This document shows, in pieces, positions 53,355 to 64,000 of a DNA stretch of 64,000 nt (position 1 is the first letter of the stretch; each line of letters starts with the position of its first letter). This DNA comes from Chlorops oryzae (taxonomy: Eukaryota; Arthropoda; Insecta; Diptera; Chloropidae), in assembly GCA_020466095.1 (NCBI GenBank), contig CM035808.1, positions 30,268,959 through 30,332,958 on the forward strand. The letters run 5' to 3'. A model generated the notes under the pieces. The model did no database searches and was not told where the DNA came from. It worked only from the letters and a program-made list of their open reading frames with translations. A program made the position numbers and the translations under genes.

Positions 53355-53591
53355 TTACTCGATCTGCATGTAAATTTTAGAGCAACGATTGCCAGCGCGA
53401 TAGCAAAACATGACTAAACCCGCATGGTAGAGCGAGAAATTTTGTAAATAATTCATTTGTGCAATTCCTTGACCGATGCGATTTTGTTTTGTGGCCATTA
53501 TACACAATTTCTCTGCGGTTATTGCACCATCGGGCATTGTGTGCTGCAATTCATCTTCCTTTACCCGATGGAGACATAAATTATTGCGTTT
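53355..53591 (-). CDS. Possible terminal coding exon, unrecognised
   Basis: On the minus strand an acceptor-like GCGCTAATTAG leads into a frame of about 78 codons ending TAA at 53355, with more balanced base composition than its surroundings. It reads LHRVKEDELQHTMPDGAITA and then FSLYHAGLVMFCYRAGNRCS. I do not recognise a family, no partner exon is visible, and it may be chance. Confidence 0.25.
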   Translation of the reverse strand, partial: KRNNLCLHRVKEDELQHTMPDGAITAEKLCIMATKQNRIGQGIAQMNYLQNFSLYHAGLVMFCYRAGNRCSKIYMQIE

Positions 53592-53697
53592 ATATAACAA
53601 TGCGCACTAATTAGCGCCGTATCCTGACGGCCATCAAAAACAAATACTTTTAATGGAATTTGCTTTTTACTTGCGCTTATAATGGATTGAATAGTGC

Positions 53698-53720
53698 ACA
53701 CACACACACACACACACACA
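53698..53720. repeat. (CA)n microsatellite
   Basis: About 11 CA units. Confidence 0.95.
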
Positions 53721-53814
53721 TCAAGCACTTTTGATACCAACGCTCATATACGGTCCGTGGTGGGTTATCTGTTTTTATTCATTTAACATTTTTGGTTTTA
53801 AATTACTGTTTTCA

Positions 53815-53833
53815 TTGTTGTTGTTGTTGTTGT
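53815..53833. repeat. (TTG)n microsatellite
   Basis: Six TTG units. Confidence 0.9.
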
Positions 53834-53836
53834 AAT

Positions 53837-56800
53837 CGTAATCGCATCATTATAATGCTTATTAAATTAAAATCATCTTTTATGACCACATACAGTGGCG
53901 ATGATTGTGGGAACGTATGCGATAAAATATATATATTGAACATTTTATTTGAACCCTTAAAGTATGCAAAGAAATGTGGGATATGTGAGGCATGTGTGAT
54001 ATTTTGGTTATGCAGGGAATGAACGGGCATGTGCAGCATATGCGTGATATGGCTAATATTTTTTTATAGCTAAATAGCCATTAAATTGGAAAAATTACCC
54101 AATGTTTAATTAACTTTCCCAACATCATATGGCAGAAGATTTATTGACTCTAAATGGCTGTCAGTTACTTTTAAATTGAAAATGTTATGTATGAACTGCT
54201 TAAGGCATCGTAAAATTCTTTACTCGAATGAAATTTATTTATTTTCAAATAAAATCAAAATTTAAACACGTTCCTTTCGAAAGTCTCTTCCAGAACAAAT
54301 TTTGGGCTATTGAATAATTCCAATTTTTTCTTCCGAAGGTTAAACTATCGATGTTAAAGCCCGTTCATTCGTATTTGTCAAGAGCTGCCAATTGGAAGCT
54401 TCAATAGTCAAACACAGGAGAAAGTTTTTTCAAACAAACATTTATCGATTGACGACAACGTTCTATCGAATAGGAATAGTGAAAACTTGTTAAATTAATT
54501 GAAGGTACTAGAAGTAGGAAGTTTGCTGGTACTTTTGATGGGCCCAGTTGAAGGCATCAAATCTGAAACTTGCTGTCCTTCTCAGCTTTTTGTTGGCGGA
54601 AGTGGGATTCTTTCGAATCGCTTCTCCCCGAGGCCACAAAGTTGCTGTCCTCGTAAAAAATTCGCACTATTCGGAAAAGTGATAAGAAATATCTACCATA
54701 AATCGATATACGTAGAAAGCCTATATGGCTGACCTTTATATTCCATCTTTAACGACCTTGTTGCTGCCGCCAACGAGTTTTAAACGCCCCACAAGAGCTC
54801 CACCAGAATTCAGACCAAGTTCTTGAAGTTCTCGATCGCTTTAAGTGATATAATTAGGAGAATAATTCCTAATAACTTGGTCAAAAATTATTTCAAAATT
54901 ACCTACACATTTTCACTAGTAAAATTCTTTGCTCTACTGAACACTTTCTTCTAGACAATTTGTACTGAGTTTCTTCCCAGAATAAATAAAATATTTCCAC
55001 TTACGAAAGTGAACTTTTTTCTTTTGAAAAGAGTATAAGACCGTAAAAAATTTGAGGTCACACTCTGCAGAGCATGTTCGTTTGTTTGCGGTGTTTGCAT
55101 AGGCCACACAAACACAAACATTCCTCTGCGAAATGCCTTTCGAAAACGATGGAATCCTGCGGAACAGAAATAAATAACGATTTTTTCCGCACGCAAACTT
55201 TTCAGTTTTTAGTCTCCCTCTTTTATCCATTGCTTCTTCAATAAATTACATTCATTTGTGCAGAATAGAAAAATCCCTCTTCAATAGAAAAAAGTAAAGC
55301 ACAAAAAAAAAAAAAAATAAAAAAATTCTTAAAGCCACTAAACTTAATTTGTAGAGTTGGGTAAGCTTAAGAGGAAGTTACTTCGAAGTTGTTTCGATAA
55401 GTTTATGAAGAATCTGTTTCCAGTTGCGAAGTTTATCGGGAAGAAAGCAGAACTGTGAAGGCATTTTAACTCAACTTAAGCTGTTTTAAACTATGTTTTC
55501 GGAGAATTTTTGGCGTCATCGTTAAGACCGATTAGGGATTTAAAACGCTTAAAAGTCTTTCGTTTGGCAAATTGCCCAACAAAAATAGAGATGACAGCAT
55601 ATTGGATGACAGTGGAGGGTATCGTTTAGTTTCAGTTATCGAAAAAAAATGTTTAAAATACTTTCAATGCCTATCTAGGAATCGTTATAAGTATTGTAGG
55701 TTAAATTTCGAATGACCGAAGTTGCAGATAGAGTTACCCCTACAGTGTGGAGCGATCTTAACTCTTTGAACTATCGCTCTTTCTTTTAAGATTCTTAAAA
55801 GTTTTATAACTTTTGGGCGAAAGAAATGACATTCCGATAAATCTTGATTTATCTACAAAGCGATTTGAATTTTATTCGAAATTAATATTGAAAGCTCGAT
55901 ATACATACTCATCACTGCCTCCCCTATCTAAAGATGGATCAACGGATTTTTCCAAATATAAAATTTCCTTGAATTTCCTTTCACATTTTTACACTTAATA
56001 TGTATGTATGGTTGCATTCGCTTCTTGGGTTTTCCGTTTTTCCACATCCTTCACGAAAACATGCTGCATGCGTTGCAGCAGTGTCACTTAAGGCAGTTCC
56101 AAGTCACTTGGCTTGGAGTGCTGCGCCGAATGCGAGAGCCCGTTTGCTCTTAAGCGTAACTTGATTACGTTTTCTTGTGGTTGCGGCTTCATTATCTTTA
56201 TCGGCTTAAGACAGACGAACGTGGTATGGCAACTGCTCACGAAAGTTTATTCGAACGTAAATACTTTTTCCATTCTTTATTTACGCTCATTCGACTCAAC
56301 CCATTATGCTTCGAATTCGTTCCCGGGAAATTTAAAATCAGTGGAAAATCAGTTTTTCTTTCTCATACATTTTTCGAAATTCGTTGTTAAAGGTTTTTAA
56401 GTTAAAAAAAAAAAAACTTAAAAAGAAAATTTTTTTTTGCTTTAAATTGTGAGTAAAATTCCGCTCTCTCATTCGTGTTGAACACGTCACTTAACTGTCA
56501 AGCGACATTTTAGATGACAACGTCAACAGCGTTTGAGTTATGAAGCGTAGGACGTGGAAAAATGAACAACTGCAGCTCACGGAGAATAGACGCCGCACAC
56601 TTTCACACACGGACTAAGCTGTTCGATTATTTTCGCTTCAAGTCAGGCATGTGGCTTGTTCTTTTAGATACATATTAACTAAAAAAAAACAAAAAAAAAA
56701 AATTTACATATAATACAAAAAAGATACAAATTACATCACAGCGTCCCCAAAAGTGGTGCTAGCTTTAATTTAGTTGAAAAGAATTTTCAAAAAGAATTTA

Positions 56801-57139
56801 AACACGTTTAGTTCAATAATTGTTAGCAAAAAATTTGTGAGAAGAGGTATTTTCTCATATAATACAGTGTTCCGAATCACAGCCGCTGACACATTTGGAA
56901 CAAGGACAAAAAAAGAGAAAAAAATCTATGGAATTTAATGCCGGGCGAAGCTCCAAAAAAATTTACAAATACCGAAGTAAACTAAAGCATTGAATTTTCA
57001 AATTGATGAGGATGGTTTTCCAAACTGAAGTGACTTATATATTGCAGAGTAAGTAGAGTTTTTTTTTTACCATAAACCATCAGTCAGATTCCGGCCTGAA
57101 CGATTTTAGCGTGAAAGATAAGCTTGTTGTGTTCTCATG
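53837..57139. other. noncoding DNA
   Basis: No supported exon or transposon boundary. AT-rich. Confidence 0.4.
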
Positions 57140-57455
57140 GCTGAACATGATCTCTTTAAAGCAAGCCGTATACAACAGTCATCAGGTCAGCGACTGAGAT
57201 GAAAATGCTAAGGATGACGTCGGGTGTGATCAAACTTGATCACATTAAAAGCAAACATATCCGAGGTAGCTTTTTCATTCATACACCCATTACTAAAGCG
57301 CTCTAAAATTATCAGATGCGATGAGATTGCCATGCTCAAAGGCGACCGCCGGAGAACCCCGCAAAAAGAGCAATATCCACCATTGTTCCAGCAAACGACC
57401 GTAGGGGCAGGCAGACCGAAAAACACGTGGATAAGCCGCATCAAAATATATTAGC
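57140..57455 (+). pseudogene. LINE reverse-transcriptase C-terminal remnant
   Basis: The plus strand reads ATEMKMLRMTSGVIKLDHIK then HIRGSFF (57190-57260) and, in another frame, GAGRPKNTWISRIK (about 57408-57450). These match the TEMRMLRWxxGVTRLDxIRNExIRGS and GRPxxTWxxxI motifs of RTE/BovB-like endonuclease-RT proteins. Frameshifts separate the blocks. Confidence 0.6.
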
Positions 57456-60400
57456 AAAGGATGAGTCTCAGCGATGACATTATCCAGGATCGGAATTCCT
57501 GCAGAAGCTGCCGAGGTTACTACTCACACCTCAGAAGGAGCATGAGCGAATCCGAAGAGGGTTAAGAATGCCAGCTGAATGTTGCATTGACTGCAACCTT
57601 TTTCAGCATTTCCCATTCCGCCTACGAGGGTCCGACGGATGATGGGTTAGTCTCCACTAGTTTTTTGAAAGAATACAATTTTTTTTCCTAATAAATAAAA
57701 ACTCAGTTTGTTAAATATTTTCCCATCATAGTACCATTGTTTCCAACGTATTTTCCTAAAGACAGTCGAAAACATTTGAGATAAAAAGTGAGATAAGAAA
57801 AGAAAATCTCGGTAAACTACTTAAACAAGAAGAATTTTTCGCGTTATATTGTTATATGTTTTTCTGCTTCCTTTGTCATGTTGGCGTTTCCTTGCACTCC
57901 TCTGTGTGTACCTAAAATTTTAAAAATTCCCCCAAAAAATGTGTGGACAAGTAAAAAAGCGGAATGAAGGCTTTCGAAGCCGACGTGTTATATCCGTTTT
58001 TTTTTTTTTTTTTTTGTGGTTGTTGTAACAAGTTGTCACACTGAGAACTGACGTACCATAACAAGAAAACAGGCACGTGACAAGTGGAAAAAAGACTTGG
58101 CATACTTTCTTTTATAGGATAAAAAAGAAAACACTTTTATGTGCCAGACAGATGGTTGGATGAAAAAGCCCATCAAACATTCTACGCCTATTCGGGTAGG
58201 AAATTTGAAGTAAGCACACCGAACGTGAATTCAAATTTTCACTTATCCCAAAAAAGAGGAATAAAATAAATTAAAAAAATTCACAAAAATGTTGACAAAA
58301 AGCTCCACAAACTTATTCTTTTCCAGCCATTTGCCTTCATGCTGTGAGCCTTGTGTAGGTCGACGAAATTGTCCATTTTTTTTCACTCGCGACAGCTTTT
58401 CATTATTCAATGAATTTTTTTGACAGCTTTTTCGTTGCGAAATTTCTTGTTCGATCCTGTTTTTGCTCTGTTTTTTTTCGCTCTTCACCATCCATCGCAT
58501 TCAATTAAAAATATATCTATCAATGGCTGAAATCTGAAGTCTGAACCGGAACGGAATATTTCAGCTGCCAAATTTTTTTCTTTTCATTAACTCAATTTTA
58601 TGCAAAATGTAGTTTGCTTATTATATACGGTAGCATTACCTCTATGCGTACGTCTGTTGCATTCAGTATTTTAAGTGGTACTTGAGAAGGACTTGAAAGA
58701 ATTCGAAAAATATTTTCGGATTTAATTAGGCTCTTTTGAAAATCTCTTCAGTTAGTTTAACAGAAAACAGCATCATTTAGGTGTCTATCTAAGTATTAAA
58801 ATTTCCACTATGCATATCATTACCCAACAGTTGTACACGTCAAAAATCTTAAAAAGGAAGTACAAAACCTGTTCGTATCCGGGTAAACTTTTACCCAGCG
58901 CGTATAGTTTTCAACTCCTTCGAGGCGTGCAGTTTGAAAATTGTTGAAAATTCGTATTTTGAATGAACTCGTTGCAGAGAAAGTTTTTATTGGATTTGTT
59001 TTCGTATTTTTTAACTTTTTTTGGTGTTCTATTTCTGTCGAAAGTCAGTGAAATAATTTAAAAGTGTTTTGTATTCAATTGCAACAATAAATTCGTAATG
59101 CTGTTACACTGGACTATGAATACTTCAATCATAGTTTTTTGTTAACAGCAGTAAAGTCAATTTTTGTTGTTGTTGTTTTTTGTTACTCCTAAGGGAGAAG
59201 AGGGCAAAAGGTAGCTGAGAATTAAACTTTACCCTTATGTTAGTGGCAAGGTACCTTCCCTGGTATCTTTTCCGTTTTCAAAGGGGGTTTTTTTTTGTAT
59301 TACGAAGGGGTCCATAAAACCGAAAGTCTGAGACAGTATATTGTGTTATATTTTCAAAAATTCTCATTTAGTTTGTTTAAGGTACCCAGGTATCTTGGAA
59401 CTCTATAAGGGTTAAAGAAGAACATTTTAATGACATTTTTAGAAAGCCGAATCTTCTCATAAGTGGCTTTGTTGTGTCACTTGGATTTATTCTTTTATCC
59501 ACGTCCCTGCTCAGCTCATCAATACATTCAGAAATAAATGTCTTTGTTTAATTTTTGCCGATATTCATAAACATATTTTTAGGAGTAATTAAAGTACAGG
59601 TAAGAACCTGTATATGGTCTCTGCAATAAATTCCCACCAGAAATTATATATTTACGATTTCATTATTTTATTACTTTAAATGAAATGTGCAAAAAAGTTC
59701 TTTTCAACCAACAACAGCTAAAGAGAAACTCAATGGTTGCTTTTGTCTCATGCAAAGAGAAAAAAAAAACGAGCCCGAATGAATAAAGAGAATTTTCAAC
59801 CAGTTTCACATCCTTAAGAGAGCCTTCCAATTCCTTCCAGTACTTGTTTGGTCTTACAAAACATCACATTCAAAGTTGTTTACGCTAAGAAGTGAAAAAA
59901 AAACGATGAAATGAAAGAAGCAACCTTTTTCTTGTTCTTTGTAACACACAACGTATGCGTGTTTCGAAGAAGTCAAGTTGCGCATACGTCGGTAGGCATT
60001 CAAAATCACACTTCGTACATTAATTGAAACTTTTCGCGAAATTATGGTGTTAATAATGCATGTAATGCATATATGAGTTTGTGTAATTGCTTTGTTTGCT
60101 TGGTTACATAAAAATATACAACAGTATACAAAATCCCACACACATACGAACACTCACACACCGACACGAGCACTGATGCGTGGCTGTAAGAGGAAACTTG
60201 CTGAGGACAAGCAGAAACGCGCCACATTCAAATGATGCCAAGATGAATGACACATTTTTATGAATGCTGCCCCCCCCCCCCCCCCCCTTTCCTTTTTTGT
60301 ATCATGAAACCTATTAAGGTGCATACGCGAATGTACTTATGTAAGTGATTTGCATGTGCGTATTTCCCCTTACCATACCTTCATACATGTAAAGACGCTA

Positions 60401-63400
60401 TGAAGAATTTTATGCCTTCCATTTCATTTCAAGTGCCCTTTGAAATGTGGTTATGCAAGAACAGTTTTTGAATTTATTTTTAACGTGAATAGAAATTCGA
60501 AAGCGCTTGAAAAGAATGAAATGTGTTGAAAAAATCTGTAAGTTCGATTTGAAAGGTGAATATCATTGGGAACACTTTGAGGAATTAAGTGACATTTTTT
60601 ATGGGTATTATTATAGAATGAGAACTCTCGATTCCTCTCATAAGTCAAAATATTGGGTTATTTGACATTGAACTAGCATCGATAAAAATCTCCTTTCGTT
60701 TGAACGACCCTAGTTTGGATTGGACTAAAGACTCTAGGTCTCCTCTGCGCTTCAAAGAGCCGTTTTTAAAGAAAGATCCCTAGGCTCCATGGCTCGCCAT
60801 GAAGGTGAGATATGGCTTAAGCGATGTCATAGAATCAATGATATTAATATTATATATGAATAAATTGCTCGAAAGAGGTTCAGAGTCGAACATTGCATAA
60901 GAACATTGTGTGTGACGGGCCACGGGATATCGTTTACTTGTATCCTCGGGCCTTTAAAGTTCTCACAGCGTTCATGTGTTTTGAAATGTGATAACTTTGT
61001 GAATCACTTCAATTTTCGGTGGTAATTTTTGCTTTCAATTGTTTTTATCGCGATCGAAAAGTTTAAGTCAATTTTCATTATTAATTTTTTTTTGTTATTG
61101 GTTTCGTTTTTTGTCAAAGCCATCATCAATATTTATAAACACTAGAGAAATCCAGAAAATGACTGAACAAGCAAAACTGAAAAAGATAAATCGAAATAAA
61201 AAGTTGAATAGTTGAATTTTTGCTGATTTCCAATATTTTCAAATAAATTGCGCTCTTGAACTCTGAAATCGATACAAAAGAAAAAAAATTGAAGGAGTAA
61301 AGGAGAACATTTTATTGGCGTTCGAAATACACGAGACAGACATTGTATATTTGATTAAATTTCTATGAGATGAAGAGACAAAATCTGTACACAGACAATT
61401 ATACGGATTGGAAACGGATGCACGCATTTACGAAAGTCACAAGAGACTGCTAATTAATACATTAGTTAATGAGCTTCCCAGAAGTGTTAATTGACGAAGA
61501 TGTTGATTTGCGATTCTGTCTCATATCAATTTGCGTTCGCAGAAATTTTCTTTGATTCGAATAAAGATTAAAGTACGAGAGCTCGATAAGGATTTTCTAA
61601 AGAGCATAAACACTCATGCACGACCAATTGTAAGACATGATGAGAAGAAAAATTTGAAAGGGAGAAGAAGTTTACATTATTCTTTTTCTTCCAGCTTCCC
61701 AACTTGGACCGTGGAGATGTTCTGTTTTCGCGTCAATATAAAATTGAGTTCATTCTTAAGGAAAATTTAATATTTTTTTGGAAAAGACTACAGCTATGAG
61801 GATTGATGGAGGACCAAGGAACACAATTTGGAGAGCGCCTCTTTAGACAATGGCATTTGGAAGTAATTCATTTAATAAAGACACGTGTTCGTCATTAAAA
61901 TATTAAAATGAAAAACGCTTTATTTCCATCGAAACAAATGTCTACAAATTAATTTCTTTTATGCCCCCGATGCAAAAGATTCCAATAAAATTAATTCAGG
62001 AAGAGTTATCGCTCATGAAGGAGGCATATGTTAATATTCCTGGCAAAACACATTAACCATTTTAGGTATTCATTCAATTCGATTAAAAAAAATTCCATAA
62101 GGCTCTTGAAATATTAAAAGAAGCACACACGCCACAGCTCCAAGACAATTCATCTCCTTTCAAGTTCAACACATTCATTGGTGACTTTTGGGTTGCTAAA
62201 ATATATGAGATTTAAAAGAACTGGTACCGGTTCTTATGACAGATGATGTGTGATCCATGACTGGAGTGAAACGGCGGCTATTTCGATGGGGTTTCAAACA
62301 TATTGAAGAAATTTTAAAACTAACGTGAGTCTTGATAAAACAAAATTTTTTTTAAATATTCATCCATTTATGATGTTTTTCCCCCTGGAAAAACTGCCTC
62401 TGGGTACGCTTGTGTTTCTTTGTGCGTCAACGGATTCGACATAAAGCGATTAATAAGTTATATTAATTGCAAAACAAGGGAATGAAATGAAGGCGTAGAT
62501 TTTGAGCGTGCCTACACTTTGAGGTGATGTTCCGGCGTGTGCTTTGTGCGTGAATTGAGCTATTTGTGTTATTAAATCGAATGACTAGACTTTGAGAAAG
62601 TTTCAAGGGCAGCCCTTGAATTATTAAGGATATTGCTAATTTCAGTTAATTTAAGACGAATTTTCTGTGATAATGTTGGCGTCTGGTATTTAATTTGATT
62701 GCCCTGAATTCAGTGTAGAGAGATTGAAAGATATTTCGTTTGCTTTGAAATGTAAATTTGGAATAATTTCCAATGACACGGAAAAATGTAGGATCTATAG
62801 AAATTTTTTATGCATTTGGAAGCATATGATTATATGCGGTATAATCTGTGTCGAGGGTAAATTACGTTTTTGCGGTTGTGATTTTTTGTGTCACATTCAT
62901 TTTTAAATGTAAAGAGTGTTCCTACCTAAACTTTTTAGATGTTCATTTTTTCCTCCATAAAATTCAAGGAAATTATCAATCTTCATTAAAAATGCTTCAA
63001 GAATGTGAAAGCCAATGATATGCCCTTGAACAAAATCTTTTCTTAATGATCGGTGATTAATCAAAGTGATGACAATTGAGGAAAAGTGTCAATAAACGCA
63101 AATTTAAACAAAAAATCGAATAATCACATTAAAATGGAAAAGTTATTTTGCTAAATCATTTGATATGGATAAGAAAAAGGATAAATACAAAATACATATA
63201 TTCATAATCATTAATCATATATCATATCTATAGACAGATTCACTGAGTGCATTTGTAGCGTCATCAAAACAAATTTAGCTTAATATCAATTTCTTTAACC
63301 ATAAAAACCGCTTTTCATTTCTTATTGTCATGTGGGTCATGAGTCAAGCCCTTCAGTGCTCGATATCAATCCCAGAAGACACCTAAATGTCATTAGGAAA

Positions 63401-64000
63401 GGTCATGCCTTTTGCCAAGTACAAAATTAGACGCATCAGAAATGTACGCAGAGCCAAAGTCCGACTCGAATGTGACCGCATGCTCACACCGACCATAAAT
63501 GGCAAAAGGCTTTCAAACACATCCACAAAAAAATAAAATAAAATGAAAATAAAAATAAATAAAACTAATCGTGTCTGGCTCCCGCAGCCGACACAGAAAG
63601 TGTCAAGTGTGGCACCCCGAAACCCCAAAGCCTTCGTATGCAATCAACATTATTTTTTATGGCTTACCAGTGAACATGGAACAAACAAATCTAATCCAAT
63701 CTTAATTTATAAATGGTATTTTCTGTTTAACAGCATCATTTGCTTTTCAAATACACATTTTGTTGCCCTTCATGTTCCATTATGGCTGTTCATTTATAGC
63801 AGACACTTACCTATGTGTGCATTCACATGTAGCTACATGCAATTCCAAACTGAAATTTGGTTTGCCACATCATCAAAATGAAGTTTCTCCGAATGCTTTC
63901 GGTACTCGTCTCTCGGCTCATTCATACATCATTCTAAATATGTAAATGTAAATAATTTAAATAAATGAAACTCCACACAAAGAGCCACAGACTAATATCT
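57456..64000. other. Long noncoding stretch to the window end
   Basis: No exon with splice signals, RNA gene or transposon end was recognised in 6.5 kb. It contains A/T homopolymers, a TGT microsatellite near 59163 and an 18-C run at 60270-60287. Small open frames here are attributed to chance. Confidence 0.4.
60270..60287 (+). repeat. Homopolymer of 18 C
   Basis: Uninterrupted C run between CTG and TTTCC. Exact length is uncertain in sequencing data. Confidence 0.85.

Noticed and set aside
1..64000. CRISPR arrays, bacterial operons, riboswitches or an rRNA cluster
   Set aside because: The window is insect nuclear DNA with spliced genes; the tandem repeats seen lack regular unique spacers and no rRNA sequence was recognised.

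Overview
This is an AT-rich, gene-poor stretch of nuclear DNA from an insect, almost certainly a higher fly (Diptera: Brachycera). A tephritid-like fly would fit, but the species cannot be fixed from the window. Genes have GT-AG introns from tens of bases to many kilobases, AATAAA-type poly(A) signals and fly-like proteins: a TAL1/HLH3B-type bHLH factor, a Jonah/brachyurin-like digestive protease and a Costars protein. Most of the remaining DNA is transposon debris typical of fly genomes: mariner, hAT, Helitron, jockey-like LINE, tRNA-derived SINEs and MITEs.

Layout. 1-4.2 kb: noncoding, with a SINE and a pogo-like MITE. 4.2-5.3 kb: three-exon Costars gene (+). 7.6-9.05 kb: three-exon chymotrypsin-fold protease (+) with a GATA doublet upstream. 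9.45-14.6 kb: a ~580-bp inverted repeat whose arms bracket a single-exon gene for a 440-aa membrane-anchored protein (+). 14.7-19.1 kb: a ~2-kb block present twice in tandem, one copy riddled with small indels. 19.45-20.7 kb: HLH3B-like bHLH gene (-). 22.3-23.8 kb: nested MITEs, a SINE-like element and mirrored minisatellites. 24.7-26.8 kb, probably joined to 40.1-40.6 kb: exons of a single-pass membrane protein (-), whose last exon has an in-frame TAA followed by 122 more open codons. 27.4-29.05 kb: a Helitron inserted in a hAT MITE. 30-33.1 kb: LINE remnants, including a 5'-truncated jockey-like copy with target duplications. 34.0-34.7 kb: four-exon gene for a small multi-pass membrane protein (+), lying inside the proposed giant intron of the membrane-protein gene. 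45.9-46.4 kb: a GAT-rich array. 47.85-48.98 kb: decayed hAT element with perfect 8-bp duplications. 49.8-52.3 kb: an eroded and a near-intact mariner in duplicated flanks. 53-64 kb: essentially no recognisable genes, with one LINE remnant and microsatellites.

The genes are not an operon or an obvious pathway; they are independent loci. The strongest candidate for something new is the possible stop-codon readthrough (or unrecognised splice) at 25093-25095. The best-resolved structural story is the set of nested transposons with readable target sites. Several one-sided, indel-rich duplicates may be assembly artefacts rather than biology.
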